A DNA stretch of 64,000 bases from Pseudoalteromonas haloplanktis ATCC 14393. Its GTDB lineage: Bacteria > Pseudomonadota > Gammaproteobacteria > Enterobacterales > Alteromonadaceae. The stretch lies in contig NZ_AHCA01000005.1 in NCBI RefSeq assembly GCF_000238355.1, positions 248,001 through 312,000 of the forward strand, given 5' to 3'. Below are positions 9,779 through 20,411 of this stretch, in pieces (within the stretch, counting starts at the first letter, position 1; every line of letters begins with the position of its first letter). The position numbers and the translations under genes are program-made. The notes below the pieces were generated by a model. It was given only the letters and a program-made list of their open reading frames with translations. It was not told the origin of the DNA and searched no databases.

Positions 9779-10750
9779 TTAATGACTGCGATCGACCGCT
9801 ATTCGGGCAAGGCTAATTAAAGCCTCTTTATATGGCGATTCATCTAATACAGCTAAACAGGCAATTGCCTTATCAGCTTCTTCGTTTGCTTTATCCATTG
9901 TGAACTCTAGGGCTTTGGTCTGGGTTAGGGCTGTTAAAATCGCCTCTAAATGATCCATACCGTTATTGTGTTCAATGGCATCGCGAATTAACTGTACTTG
10001 TTCTTCATTACCGTGACGCATGGCGTAAAGCAAAGGCAGTGTTGGCTTACCTTCAGCTAAATCGTCACCGATATTCTTCCCTAGTTGCTCTGCATCTGCA
10101 TTGTAATCAAGTACATCATCAACGAGTTGAAAAGCGGTGCCCAAATGCATGCCGTATAAATTGAGTGCTTTTAATGTTGCTGCATCCTGCTCGGTAATAA
10201 TAGCTGCAAGGCCTGTGGCTGCTTCAAATAACTTTGCAGTCTTAGAGTAAATAACCTGCATATAACTGTCTTCAGTGGTATCAGGGTCATTACAATTCAT
10301 TAGTTGTAATACTTCGCCTTCGGCAATGACATTGGTGGCATCGGCAAGTATTTGCATCACTTGCATTTTGCCAAGTCCTACCATCAGCTGAAATGAGCGG
10401 GTGTAAATAAAGTCACCAACCAACACGCTTGCAGCATTACCAAACTCAGCATTGGCTGTTGGTGTACCGCGACGTAAATTTGATTCATCAACAACATCAT
10501 CATGTAATAATGTCGCCGTGTGAATAAATTCAACAATAGTTGCTAAAGTGATATGATCTTTGCCTTCATAGCCAAGCGCCTTAGCCGCCAAAATAGCTAA
10601 CATAGGGCGAACACGCTTGCCGCCACTGTTCACTATATATAAGCCGAGCTGATTGACGAGTGCTACATCAGAGCGCATTTGTGCGTAAATTAGTTGATTG
10701 ACGTCATTCATATCGTTTTCGATTAACGCCTGGATAGCTTTTATATCCAT
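9779..10750 (-). CDS. ispB: Octaprenyl diphosphate synthase
   Basis: The enzyme makes the C40 side chain of ubiquinone and menaquinone from farnesyl and isopentenyl diphosphates. Both aspartate-rich motifs are visible: LLHDDVVDES (first) and LVDDVLDY (second). The ATG at 10750, preceded by GGAG, gives 323 aa, exactly the E. coli length; an in-frame TTG at 10765 is rejected. It is divergent from rplU-rpmA, the conserved arrangement. Confidence 0.96.
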   Translation of the reverse strand: MDIKAIQALIENDMNDVNQLIYAQMRSDVALVNQLGLYIVNSGGKRVRPMLAILAAKALGYEGKDHITLATIVEFIHTATLLHDDVVDESNLRRGTPTANAEFGNAASVLVGDFIYTRSFQLMVGLGKMQVMQILADATNVIAEGEVLQLMNCNDPDTTEDSYMQVIYSKTAKLFEAATGLAAIITEQDAATLKALNLYGMHLGTAFQLVDDVLDYNADAEQLGKNIGDDLAEGKPTLPLLYAMRHGNEEQVQLIRDAIEHNNGMDHLEAILTALTQTKALEFTMDKANEEADKAIACLAVLDESPYKEALISLARIAVDRSH

Positions 10751-11110
10751 TGATCTCCGAGCCAAATTTAATGGGTATACGGGGCTGATTGTACAACAAA
10801 AAACGGCTTTGCTCGACAGTTTGTGACGATTCGCTGAAAAAACACGGTTATGCAGCTTAATTTAACCTTAATTAGTAAAGATAACTTTTTTATTTAAGAA
10901 ATTAACGCCAATTCAACATGCTTATTTTTATTCCTTGAGGTAGTTTGCGCATGGTGTAATTTATTTGTCATCAAACGCTAAAAAGGCTTGGCATAATGCC
11001 AATTTAATATAAAATGGAGGAAAATATTGAATCGCTCTCAATGCAGCTATTTTTTATTCATTTAATTAATAAAACAGGCTTGCTAGTTTTTGCACATTAG
11101 CGTAAACTTC

Positions 11111-11154
11111 GCGCCCTATTGAATAATATTTTAGTTGCGTCGATTTGAGGGCGC
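11111..11154 (+). promoter_or_regulatory. Hairpin in the rplU leader
   Basis: The 420-bp ispB-rplU gap holds both promoters and no gene. Just before the rplU ribosome-binding site, GCGCCCT (11111-11117) pairs with AGGGCGC (11148-11154). A paired leader here would suit feedback control by L21, but that is inference. Confidence 0.4.
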
Positions 11155-11170
11155 ACAGACGGAGTTAATT

Positions 11171-11482
11171 ATGTACGCGGTTTTCCAAAGTGGTGGTAAA
11201 CAGCACCGTGTGACTGAAGGTCAAACAATTCGTCTTGAGAAATTAGACGTTGAGACTGGTGCAGCAGTTGAATTTGATTCAGTACTTTTAGTTGCTGATG
11301 GTGAGAAAATCGAGATCGGTGTACCGTTCGTAAACGGTGGTAAAATAACAGCTGAGGTTGTTTCACATGGTCGCGGTGAGAAGATTAAGGTTGTTAAATT
11401 TAGACGCCGTAAGCATTCTCGTAAGCAAATGGGCCATCGTCAATGGTTCACAGAAGTTAAAATCACTGGCATTAGCGCTTAA
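11171..11482 (+). CDS. rplU: 50S ribosomal protein L21
   Basis: L21 binds 23S rRNA in the large subunit. The start [14 protein letters not shown] and the basic segment [16 protein letters not shown] are diagnostic. The ATG at 11171 with GGAG upstream gives the standard 103 aa; the in-frame extension to 11135 is rejected. It is cotranscribed with rpmA 16 bp downstream. Confidence 0.97.
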
Positions 11483-11498
11483 TTAGAGGTACTTAGAA

Positions 11499-11756
11499 AT
11501 GGCACATAAAAAAGCAGCTGGTAGTACTCGTAACGGTCGCGATTCAGAAAGCAAACGCCTAGGTGTTAAGCGTTTTGGTGGCGAATCAGTTCTAGCGGGA
11601 AGCATCATTGTTCGTCAACGTGGAACTAAATTTCACGCAGGCGTAAACGTAGGTATCGGTAAAGACCACACTATCTTCGCAAAAGCGGATGGTAAAGTTC
11701 AATTTGAACAAAAAGGTCCTTTAAACCGTAAATACGTAAGCATCGTATCTGAGTAA
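11499..11756 (+). CDS. rpmA: 50S ribosomal protein L27
   Basis: L27 reaches the peptidyl-transferase centre. The N-terminus [16 protein letters not shown] and GVKRFGGE are the family signature, and 85 aa is the usual length. It follows rplU and is closed by a strong terminator before obgE. Confidence 0.97.
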   Translation: MAHKKAAGSTRNGRDSESKRLGVKRFGGESVLAGSIIVRQRGTKFHAGVNVGIGKDHTIFAKADGKVQFEQKGPLNRKYVSIVSE

Positions 11757-11770
11757 TCAGAGCCGGTTCT

Positions 11771-11800
11771 TAAAAAACCCCGCCTTTGCGGGGTTTTTTG
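11771..11800 (+). terminator. Terminator after rpmA
   Basis: AAAAAACCCCGC/GCGGGGTTTTTT with loop CTTT is a textbook intrinsic terminator. Confidence 0.93.
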
Positions 11801-11907
11801 TTTTAAGTCTGTTACTAATCTATACCCAAGTGTTTTTTATGCAGAGTGTGCTCTATAGGCCACTTAGGTATATAATAGTGAAATTAACAAGCCAATCCCT
11901 AAAGTGA

Positions 11908-13071
<1,164 letters not shown>

Positions 13072-13090
13072 TAAAAATTAGAATGTTATA

Positions 13091-13114
13091 AAAGGAGCTT
13101 GTGCTCCTTTTTTC
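13091..13114 (+). terminator. Terminator after obgE
   Basis: AAAGGAGC/GCTCCTTT stem with loop TTGT, followed by a T run. Confidence 0.85.
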
Positions 13115-13145
13115 TTGTTTAATGAAAAAGTACTAGGGTATTGAT

Positions 13146-13637
13146 GTGAAAATTTCAATGATTGCAGCCATGGCAAACAATCGCGTAATTGGTCAAGATA
13201 ATAATATGCCATGGCATTTGCCAGCTGATTTACAGCATTTTAAAGCGGTTACCATGAGTAAGCCGGTGATCATGGGACGTAAAACATTTGAGTCAATTGG
13301 CCGTCCGTTGCCTGGTAGACATAATATAGTGATAAGCCGTAATAGCGACTTTGAAGCCACAGGTGTTGATGTGGTGTCATCGCCAGAGGCCGCAATTTCA
13401 TTGGTTTGCGAATGTGATGAAGTGATGGTGATTGGCGGTGGTAACATATATCAACAGTTCTTAGAGCGTGCGGATACGCTTTATTTAACGTTTATAGATC
13501 TTGATGTTAAAGGGGATACTCAATTCCCTGATTATGAGGGCGCCGCCAATTGGCAAGTTGTAGATGAGCAACATAATCAACCTAGTGATAAGAATTTACA
13601 CGCATATACCTTCGTTACATTGGATAAAATTAAGTAA
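13146..13637 (+). CDS. folA: Dihydrofolate reductase
   Basis: The enzyme reduces dihydrofolate with NADPH. Family motifs are seen in order: MIAAMANNRVIGQDNNMPWHLP at the N-terminus, the substrate Asp region LPADLQHFK, MGRKTFESIGRPLPGR, and VMVIGGGNIYQQF. At 163 aa it has the chromosomal FolA size. The start codon is GTG at 13146, since MKISMIAAM fits the family and no other start lies nearby. Confidence 0.95.
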   Translation: MKISMIAAMANNRVIGQDNNMPWHLPADLQHFKAVTMSKPVIMGRKTFESIGRPLPGRHNIVISRNSDFEATGVDVVSSPEAAISLVCECDEVMVIGGGNIYQQFLERADTLYLTFIDLDVKGDTQFPDYEGAANWQVVDEQHNQPSDKNLHAYTFVTLDKIK

Positions 13638-13716
13638 CATTATTGCGAATAGGCTGATAGGTTGGTACAATATTAGCCAACTAAGGTAGTTATAAAGTAT
13701 TACACAAGGGTATACA

Positions 13717-14094
13717 ATGATTAAATTATCAACATTACTAGTTGTTTCGGCTGTTGTTTCTGGCTCTATAGCTTTCAGTGCGCCTGTTAAAGCGGATGAT
13801 CAGTTAGCTGTTTCAATCTGTGAATACATAGCTGCGGATGATAAAAATCGTCTACGTGATAAGCTAAAAAGTTCACGTGTTAAAATTCGTAACATATACG
13901 ATGCTGTACAGTGTAATGGCCTTAATTTACTGCGCCATGCAATTGCTAGTAATGCTGCTGATGCTGGTGAGTACGTTGTGAAAAACTTATCTAAAAGCTC
14001 TTTAGAAGATGGTGCTGATATCACATGGGCTGAATCAAACGGCCACGCAGGATCTGCATTAATCCCTGTAATTAAAGATCGTGCAGGCTTATAA
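13717..14094 (+). CDS. DUF3718 family exported protein
   Basis: A signal peptide (residues 1-26, ending APVKADD) precedes a small helical domain with two cysteines (SICEYIAADDKNRLRDKL and AVQCNGLNLLRHA) that could form a disulphide. This matches the DUF3718 family known from Alteromonadales and Vibrio; no function is established to my knowledge. It is a single gene closed by a terminator. Confidence 0.75.
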   Translation: MIKLSTLLVVSAVVSGSIAFSAPVKADDQLAVSICEYIAADDKNRLRDKLKSSRVKIRNIYDAVQCNGLNLLRHAIASNAADAGEYVVKNLSKSSLEDGADITWAESNGHAGSALIPVIKDRAGL

Positions 14095-14113
14095 AAGAAG
14101 CAAATTTAATTAT

Positions 14114-14143
14114 AAAAAACCGCGTTCATATCGCGGTTTTTTT
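14114..14143. terminator. Terminator after the DUF3718 gene
   Basis: AAAAAACCGCG/CGCGGTTTTTTT stem-loop with loop TTCATAT. It is symmetrical and may also serve the minus-strand kinase gene. Confidence 0.9.
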
Positions 14144-14182
14144 ATACCTGTTTGATACGCTCTATTTAGCCCGCTAGCTGGA

Positions 14183-15379
14183 TTAAAGTGTTGATTGTTT
14201 AGGCCAACTAAGTGTTACCTTTGCACCACCTGTTACATTACTGTTGGCCATAATAACATCTCCACTGTGCCAACTAGCAATGCGTTTTACGATATACAGG
14301 CCTAGTCCATAACCGCTGGCAAGGTTATCATTTTCACCTTGTTGGAAGGGGTCGATTAAAGATGTAGCATTGACAGGAAGACCTTGGCCATCATCTTCGA
14401 CACTTAAATAATAGTGTGTGTTATCTTCTGTAACACTAATATTGATAAGCTTTTTTGCGTATTTTGACGCATTTACCAATAAGTTCTGTACAGCAATAGC
14501 TATGTAATTAGCTTCACAGCAGAGTGTTTTAACTTGGCTGTTTTGTACTATTGTTAAATTTTCATACAAGACATATTTTTCTATTTCAGCCTGAATTAAT
14601 TCTTCAATATTGGTTGTTTCTTGTTCAAAGTACTGCTGTTGATGTTCAATGCGAGCAAAGTGTAAGTATTGGTCTAACCGTTGTTCTATTTCATCAATAT
14701 CCTGCTGGATTTGCTCGTTTATTAGGTCATCCTCAGTTAATGATAGGGCAAACCGCATCCGCGTTAATGGCGTACGTATTTCATGTGAAATAATACGCGA
14801 TAGATCACGGTGTAAATGAATGAATTGCTCTATGCGTTGTGACATCTGTGAAAATGTATTGGCTAGTGGCGCAATTGAAGAGTTGGGTTTTATTGCGGGT
14901 TGCATCATTACTGGTTGCTGGCTAAATTGGTCTGCAGCTGTTTGTAAGATGCTTAAATCTCTAAATACGGGTCTTATTAAAATAAGAATAATGCTACCAA
15001 GCAAAATATAGAATGCAAAAAAAACAATTAGATTATTATTTTCATGGTGATTTTGCGGGAGAGGGCCAACTCGATATACAAAGCCCGTTCGCTCACTGGG
15101 TAGGTAAATAACGCGTTGGTTATTTTGATTGTTAACTGTAATGATCCCTTCAGTTACTAACTGTTTATGTAGCGATTGCGGCAATGCTAAATCAGCATGT
15201 GGAATTTCAGCGATCTGTTGCTCCTTATTTGCAATTAATTGCTGAAAATTTTGTACGGTAAACGGTATGCTGGGCGTGTCTTGCTCAAAAAAGTAGTTAT
15301 ATAACTGACCAAAAATAACGACTAAAACAATTAAACTTGCCGTAATAAAAATATAAAGTCGCAAAAATTGCTGAGTCAT
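14183..15379 (-). CDS. Sensor histidine kinase of an OmpR-type two-component system
   Basis: This membrane kinase (398 aa) has two transmembrane segments (about 8-28 and 118-138) around a short periplasmic loop of about 90 residues, a HAMP-like linker, the phosphoacceptor H-box RIISHEIRTPLTRMRFAL near 200-217, an N-box NLLVNASKYAK, and G-boxes DDGQGLP and GYGLGLYIVKR. It follows the response-regulator gene by 8 bp. The stimulus is not visible from sequence. Confidence 0.9.
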   Translation of the reverse strand: MTQQFLRLYIFITASLIVLVVIFGQLYNYFFEQDTPSIPFTVQNFQQLIANKEQQIAEIPHADLALPQSLHKQLVTEGIITVNNQNNQRVIYLPSERTGFVYRVGPLPQNHHENNNLIVFFAFYILLGSIILILIRPVFRDLSILQTAADQFSQQPVMMQPAIKPNSSIAPLANTFSQMSQRIEQFIHLHRDLSRIISHEIRTPLTRMRFALSLTEDDLINEQIQQDIDEIEQRLDQYLHFARIEHQQQYFEQETTNIEELIQAEIEKYVLYENLTIVQNSQVKTLCCEANYIAIAVQNLLVNASKYAKKLINISVTEDNTHYYLSVEDDGQGLPVNATSLIDPFQQGENDNLASGYGLGLYIVKRIASWHSGDVIMANSNVTGGAKVTLSWPKQSTL

Positions 15380-15387
15380 ATGTTGTT

Positions 15388-16092
15388 CTATTTATTCTCT
15401 TTAGTGTTAATAATGTCTAGGCAATAACCTTTACTACGTACAGATTTTATATCTAGAGTGATGCTGCTTTTTTGGTTACTAAATAGCGTAGTTAGTTTTT
15501 TTCTTAATCGACTTATTTTTAAGTCAATAGCACGGTCTAAACCGTTATAGTTACGACCAATAACCTGTTTAAAAAGTATTTCCCGTGATACAGGGTGCGG
15601 CGCATTTTTTATTAAAAAAGCAATAATCTCGAACTCACTGTCATTTAAGTTTAATGGAAGTCCGGCAAAATAGGCTTCACGTTTGGTCTGATTGAGAGTA
15701 AGTGGTTGCTCAATGCTGTCACGTTGTTGGGTCGGATCATTTTGTCGTAAAATTGCATTAATTTTTGCAAGCAAGAGTTCTGGTTTGAGTGGTTTGATCA
15801 AATAATCATAGGCACCTAAATTTAGGCCTTTAATGTGAGATTGATCTGAGTCAAGTGCAGTTAGAAAAATGATTGGGCATGTATGTTCAGTACTTAACTG
15901 TTGAAATAATTCAAAGCCATTGCCGTCAGGTAGCATAACATCACAAATAATTAAAGCGGGTATAAAGGTTGCTTTATGTTGTTTGTAGTCAGCTACACTG
16001 TTAAATACATCGATAGTAAACCCTTGCTTTAATAAGAACAATTGTATTAATTTTGCGAGTTTTAAATCATCTTCAATTAAATAGATATGCAT
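15388..16092 (-). CDS. OmpR-family response regulator
   Basis: The protein has a receiver domain (about 1-115) with the acceptor Asp in IICDVMLPDGNG near residue 51, the switch Thr in IIFLTALDSD and Lys in YLIKPLKPE, followed by a winged-helix DNA-binding domain (about 135-230). It is the partner of the kinase at 14183-15379. Its ATG overlaps the stop codon of the upstream small gene (TAATG), so all three are probably one operon. Confidence 0.92.
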   Translation of the reverse strand: MHIYLIEDDLKLAKLIQLFLLKQGFTIDVFNSVADYKQHKATFIPALIICDVMLPDGNGFELFQQLSTEHTCPIIFLTALDSDQSHIKGLNLGAYDYLIKPLKPELLLAKINAILRQNDPTQQRDSIEQPLTLNQTKREAYFAGLPLNLNDSEFEIIAFLIKNAPHPVSREILFKQVIGRNYNGLDRAIDLKISRLRKKLTTLFSNQKSSITLDIKSVRSKGYCLDIINTKENK

Positions 16093-16394
16093 TACAAGCT
16101 CCAGCCAAATTGACGTTTCGAACTGTGAGAGTTTTTTGGGTTATAGATGGTTGTTTTTTGCTCTGTTACAACTCGTTGTTCAATAAAAATAGGGTTACTG
16201 AGCCGCACTATAATGCCATAGTTTACTCTAATTTGCAGAGGTTCATCGATACTTTCTTGTGTGTTAATGTAGTTAGTTTTATTGATTTGCGCTGTTGCTT
16301 TAAATTTCAGTTGCGATTGCATCGCAGCAAGAGGCTTACTGCTTGTATCAGGGCATAAAATCATTATTAAAAACTTTAACGTATACACTTTCAA
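16092..16394 (-). CDS. Small protein of unknown function, first gene of the two-component operon
   Basis: I do not recognise this family. The 100-aa frame begins at TTG (16394) or GTG (16388), has a hydrophobic N-terminus and ends in KRQFGWSL. Its stop codon overlaps the start of the response regulator (TAATG), which supports a real, translationally coupled gene. A possible signal peptide ending near LAAMQS suggests an exported protein that the kinase could sense, but this is inference. Translation start is uncertain. Confidence 0.5.
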   Translation of the reverse strand: MKVYTLKFLIMILCPDTSSKPLAAMQSQLKFKATAQINKTNYINTQESIDEPLQIRVNYGIIVRLSNPIFIEQRVVTEQKTTIYNPKNSHSSKRQFGWSL

Positions 16395-16559
16395 AACCTA
16401 AGTATCAGAGGAATTATTACATAGTCGAATAAGCGGTGGCACAGCTTAAATTATATGGGGTATAGTTTGTTTGCTATACAACATCACCTGACACGGTTTT
16501 CTCATAATTATATAGTTTAATCGTATATTATAAGAAGAGACCTGTTCAGGAAAAGTACA

Positions 16560-16646
16560 ATGATGATTGTTGTTACCATCGTGAGCTCATTATCGCTAAC
16601 TCTATTATTCACTATTATCCAGCAGGAGTTAACCTATGCTACATAA
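16560..16646 (+). CDS. Possible 28-aa membrane microprotein
   Basis: In the 420-bp gap between the two-component operon and the DUF3581 gene, a 28-codon frame starts MMIVVTIVSSLSLTLLF and is preceded by AGGAAAAG at a suitable distance. The product would be one hydrophobic helix with a short polar tail. Only its hydrophobicity and the ribosome-binding site support it. Confidence 0.3.
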   Translation: MMIVVTIVSSLSLTLLFTIIQQELTYAT

Positions 16647-16814
16647 TGATACAGTTTTGAGTTTTCGTTAACCGAGGAAGAGTTAGTAAGTGGGTAATGA
16701 AAGTATTTTTATCGATTTGCTTTTTTTGAAACAAAAGTTTAACAGATTCGACCTCTATTACATTTTTATCTGGTAGAATAGGCAGGTTATAAGCAGTTTA
16801 AGCAGTGAACAACT

Positions 16815-17519
16815 ATGTTAAGTCCTTTTTATCAGCAACATGCTGATCATATCTCTATATCGCGTGAGCAAGGCTGTCGTTTCGCAAAATGTGTAGCCGA
16901 TGATTACAACCCGCTACACGATAAAGACGCAAAGAAGTTTTGTGTTCCTGGAGATTTACTTTTTTCATTGGTATTAAATCAGTATGGTATCAGTGAAAAA
17001 ATGGAATTTACCTTCGCAGGCATGGTTGATGAGACTACCAAACTCAGCTTCCCTGAAGGCGCCGATGAGTTTGATATTACCAGCGGCGAAAAAGTCATGT
17101 TAAAGGTAAAGCGTGACGGTAAAACCAGTCAGTGTCAAACACTCACCGATAGCCTAATAAAGAATTACGTTGAGTTTTCCGGCACCACTTTCCCGCATGT
17201 GATTATTCCACTTATGGGTAAGCAAGATGTAATGATTAACCCAGCTCGCCCTATGGTTATCTATGAATCAATGTTAATTAACCTTGATACATTAGACATT
17301 CATGCACCTACGTTAGAGTTTGCCGAGCCGAGTTTTGAATATACCGGTAAACGCGGAAAAATTACCTTACGTTTCAACTTACTTGAAGAAGGTAAAAAAG
17401 TAGGGAATGGTGAAAAACACATGCTAGTGTCTGGTATTCGTGAATATTGCCAAGATACTGTTGATGATCTTATTTCGTTTTATAATCAGCGTAAAGAAAC
17501 GCTTAAGCCCGTTGCATAA
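16815..17519 (+). CDS. DUF3581 family protein
   Basis: The 234-aa cytosolic protein starts MLSPFYQQHADHISISREQG and has the pattern DDYNPLHDKDAKKFCVPGDLLFSL, close to the hot-dog-fold MaoC-like motif N-P-x-H-x-D seen in dehydratases. I recognise the DUF3581 family of Alteromonadales/Vibrio; function unknown. It is a single gene followed by an intrinsic terminator. Confidence 0.8.
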   Translation: MLSPFYQQHADHISISREQGCRFAKCVADDYNPLHDKDAKKFCVPGDLLFSLVLNQYGISEKMEFTFAGMVDETTKLSFPEGADEFDITSGEKVMLKVKRDGKTSQCQTLTDSLIKNYVEFSGTTFPHVIIPLMGKQDVMINPARPMVIYESMLINLDTLDIHAPTLEFAEPSFEYTGKRGKITLRFNLLEEGKKVGNGEKHMLVSGIREYCQDTVDDLISFYNQRKETLKPVA

Positions 17520-17545
17520 GCAACACGAACTTGAAGATTTAAATG

Positions 17546-17568
17546 AAGGCGCGCAAGCGCCTTTTTTG
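17546..17568 (+). terminator. Terminator after the DUF3581 gene
   Basis: AAGGCGC/GCGCCTT stem with loop GCAA followed by TTTT. Confidence 0.88.
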
Positions 17569-17622
17569 TTACTTATTTTGTGCGTACAATAGCGCCATTA
17601 TTAGTTATTTCAAGTCAATGCT

Positions 17623-18867
17623 ATGTCTGCTGCAACCTTTACGGATCTTCATCTCGACCCTTTACTGCTTAAAGCACTTGAGCTCAATGAATATCAAACG
17701 CCTACGGCTATTCAACTACAAGCCATTCCATTAATTTTAGCCGGTCACGATGTGATGGGCAGTGCACAAACGGGCACAGGTAAAACAGCTGCGTTTGTAC
17801 TTCCTTTACTACACAAGCTATTAACAAGCGAGAAAAAAGACGAGCAAGGTATTGCGCGAGTGCTCATTTTAACGCCTACCCGAGAGCTTGCTCAGCAAGT
17901 ATTTGCCAGCTTTGAAAAGTACGCGCAAGGGTCTGATATTAAAGGGGCATTAGCCTATGGTGGCGCAAGCATTGGCCCGCAAGTTAAAGCAATGAAAGAC
18001 GCGCAAGTGGTGGTTGCAACGCCAGGACGATTACTTGATCACATCATCAAAGGCAGTATTAAACTCTCAAGCGTAGATTCTTTGGTATTTGATGAAGCTG
18101 ATCGTATGCTAGACATGGGCTTTATTGATGAAATTAAGCGAATTTTGCGCCATGTACCAAGTGATCGGCAAACCTTATTATTCTCAGCGACTTTTGATGA
18201 CAGCGTGTTTGAACTGAGTAAAAAGTTACTTAAAGATCCTAAATTAATTGAAGTTGATAAGCGTAACTCGGCTGCTGTCGAAGTTGAACAAGTGATTTAC
18301 GCGGTTGATGAAGATCGCAAACGTGAACTTGTATCACACATGATTGGTATGAAAAATTGGCGCCAAGTGCTTATTTTCACACGTACTAAACAAATGGCCG
18401 ACAAACTTGCTAAAGAAATGTGCAAAGATGGCCTGAAAACAGAATCTATCCATGGTGATAAATCACAAGGCGCACGTGATAGAGCATTACAGAACTTTAA
18501 AGAAGGTACGACCCGTGTACTCGTTGCTACCGATGTCGCTGCTCGCGGCTTAGATATTAGCTCATTAAAGTATGTGATTAACTTTGAACTACCATATATA
18601 GCAGAAGACTACGTACACCGCATTGGCCGTACTGGCCGTGCAGGTGAACAAGGTTTAGCTATGTCACTGGTGAGTCTTGATGAACAGTGGCTACTAGAAG
18701 AAATTGAAGTATTATTAGATACTCGTCTTACTCCGCAGTGGTTGACCGGCTATGAGCCCGACCCAAACAAAAAGCCTAAAGATAATCGAAAAAATACGAA
18801 TAAATCGCGAAAAGAACGGGATAAAAAGCGAATTTTAGGTAAAAAAAGTTCAAACCGACGCCGATAA
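17623..18867 (+). CDS. rhlE: DEAD-box RNA helicase RhlE
   Basis: This ATP-dependent RNA helicase works in ribosome assembly and RNA decay. Motifs run in order: Q motif PTAIQLQAIP, motif I AQTGTGKTAAF, Ia PTRELAQQ, II DEADRMLDMGF, III SAT, V RVLVATDVAARGLD, VI HRIGRTGRAG. The region after motif VI (LTGYEPDP) and the short lysine/arginine-rich tail match RhlE better than SrmB or DeaD. Length is 414 aa. Confidence 0.88.
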   Translation: MSAATFTDLHLDPLLLKALELNEYQTPTAIQLQAIPLILAGHDVMGSAQTGTGKTAAFVLPLLHKLLTSEKKDEQGIARVLILTPTRELAQQVFASFEKYAQGSDIKGALAYGGASIGPQVKAMKDAQVVVATPGRLLDHIIKGSIKLSSVDSLVFDEADRMLDMGFIDEIKRILRHVPSDRQTLLFSATFDDSVFELSKKLLKDPKLIEVDKRNSAAVEVEQVIYAVDEDRKRELVSHMIGMKNWRQVLIFTRTKQMADKLAKEMCKDGLKTESIHGDKSQGARDRALQNFKEGTTRVLVATDVAARGLDISSLKYVINFELPYIAEDYVHRIGRTGRAGEQGLAMSLVSLDEQWLLEEIEVLLDTRLTPQWLTGYEPDPNKKPKDNRKNTNKSRKERDKKRILGKKSSNRRR

Positions 18868-18910
18868 GTTTCTTATACTTAAAGCTCTGCAACTAGCTTG
18901 AGTAAGTAGT

Positions 18911-19888
18911 ATGTTTAAAACTAATCAGTGGGTGTTCTCAGGAAAAGACAGTCAAATATCTTTACAAAAGTGGCAAAAGACAGTCGATTTAATGACTGAA
19001 TTATTTTCAGCCCCTGCAGGTTTTGTTGTTCAAGCTACTGACGCTGGTTACCGAATTGTAGTTGCCAGCGAACAGCGAGAAAACCCGTATAAAGCAGGGG
19101 AGGTCGTGCCACTTGATACAAATATTTTCTGTAAAAAAGTGGTGCAAGACAACCAAGCTTTATATGTGAATCATGCAAGTAAAGATGATATGTGGCTAGA
19201 CAACCCTGAGGTTACGCAAGACGGGTTTGAGTCATACCTAGGTTTGCCGATACATTGGCCTGATGGTGAAGTGTTTGGCACTTTTTGTGTCATGGACTTT
19301 GAACAAACGGATTATCAGCGCAATTACTTGGAATTAATCAAGCAACTCAGAGACATGGTTGAAGATGATTTAGCATTAATAAACAGTTTTGTGCAAATGC
19401 GCGAAATTGCAATGTTAGATCCACTCACTCATATTTATAACCGCCGCGCTCTGAACTTACTCGCCCAACAAAAGCTCAGTTTATCAGGCCGATTAGGCTT
19501 TGATGTGTGTTGTTTATTCATTGATATAAATGATTTTAAAAAATTAAATGACAACTATGGCCATGAAATTGGTGATCAAGCCTTAATGACACTCGCCAAA
19601 ACACTAAAGTCTCATTTGCGTGATGCTGATATTATTGGTCGTTTAGGCGGGGATGAATTTGTTGCGTTGATTCAGATTTCTGACAAACGATTAATTAGTC
19701 ATGTGATAGATAAAATAATTAATGCTTACCAAGCAGAGCTTGCAGATAAAAACCTACCAAATTTAACCTTGAGCATAGGACGTAGTTTTAACTCTTCAGA
19801 AAAAGAGTCGTTCGAGGCATTACTAGATATGGCAGATAAAGATATGTATAGCGTAAAACAAGCGTTTAAGTTAGCCAAAAAACCTTAA
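18911..19888 (+). CDS. GAF-GGDEF diguanylate cyclase
   Basis: The protein makes cyclic di-GMP. An N-terminal GAF sensor (about 15-150) is followed by a GGDEF domain (about 165-320) with intact active site RLGGDEF and an inhibitory I-site RDAD five residues upstream, so product inhibition is expected. No membrane segment is visible, so it is cytosolic. It is the last core gene before the cassette array. Confidence 0.9.
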   Translation: MFKTNQWVFSGKDSQISLQKWQKTVDLMTELFSAPAGFVVQATDAGYRIVVASEQRENPYKAGEVVPLDTNIFCKKVVQDNQALYVNHASKDDMWLDNPEVTQDGFESYLGLPIHWPDGEVFGTFCVMDFEQTDYQRNYLELIKQLRDMVEDDLALINSFVQMREIAMLDPLTHIYNRRALNLLAQQKLSLSGRLGFDVCCLFIDINDFKKLNDNYGHEIGDQALMTLAKTLKSHLRDADIIGRLGGDEFVALIQISDKRLISHVIDKIINAYQAELADKNLPNLTLSIGRSFNSSEKESFEALLDMADKDMYSVKQAFKLAKKP

Positions 19889-20012
19889 AGACCTCACCGG
19901 ACAGCCAGCTAAGAGCGATAACCAGTCACTAAAGAAATTAAATTTATTCCTGTGTTTTAAGTAGAAATCTAATTTTGTCCAATAACATTATTAAACGCCG
20001 TATTGGGGCAAA

Positions 20013-20144
20013 ATAACAGGCTTAACCCTAGCTGTTTTAATTATTTGTTTACAAAGGTAATTATTGGTGAAATTATCAGGGTATGTAATATACGCCGTTT
20101 TGGTGCGTTATAAACCACCAAAATGGTGTTCAATAAGCGTTAAC
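20013..20144 (+). other. Possible attC-like site at the left edge of the cassette array
   Basis: A region starting ATAACAGGCTTA and ending TAAGCGTTAAC has complementary outer boxes, with a strong inner stem TTTTGGTG/CACCAAAA. The right end GTTAACT fits the R' consensus GTTRRRY. It may be the first attC, or the remains of an attI or a deleted cassette. The left boundary is uncertain. The rest of 19889-20187 shows nothing else. Confidence 0.4.
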
Positions 20145-20187
20145 TGGCTCTTTAGCATTGTGCATATAATTAATTGGGAGTGATTAT

Positions 20188-20391
20188 TTGTCAGCATTTT
20201 TGAGAATACATTTTCAAATGTTATTTGCTCACTTCGGTATTGCATTATTTTCTGGAAGCATTATCGGTTGGGCAGAAGGTTTAGATAAAGGGCTATTGTT
20301 CGGTGTTATTTACTTCATGTTTATGTTTATCGTTCATTTTTATATATTTTATAAGCACAGGGAAAGTTACGGTAAAAATCCATTTAAATAA
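20188..20391 (+). CDS. Cassette gene 1: small membrane protein, unknown
   Basis: The 67-aa product has two hydrophobic helices (about 10-26 and 33-53) and a basic C-terminus. It starts with TTG behind GGGAGTG. It lies between the left edge site and a well-formed attC, the layout of a one-gene integron cassette. I do not recognise the family. Confidence 0.6.
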   Translation: MSAFLRIHFQMLFAHFGIALFSGSIIGWAEGLDKGLLFGVIYFMFMFIVHFYIFYKHRESYGKNPFK

Positions 20392-20411
20392 AATGCATTG
20401 ACCTAAAGCCA

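Noticed and set aside
18911..20400. Integron integrase next to the array
   Set aside because: The flanking gene is a GGDEF cyclase, and no frame nearby has tyrosine-recombinase motifs.
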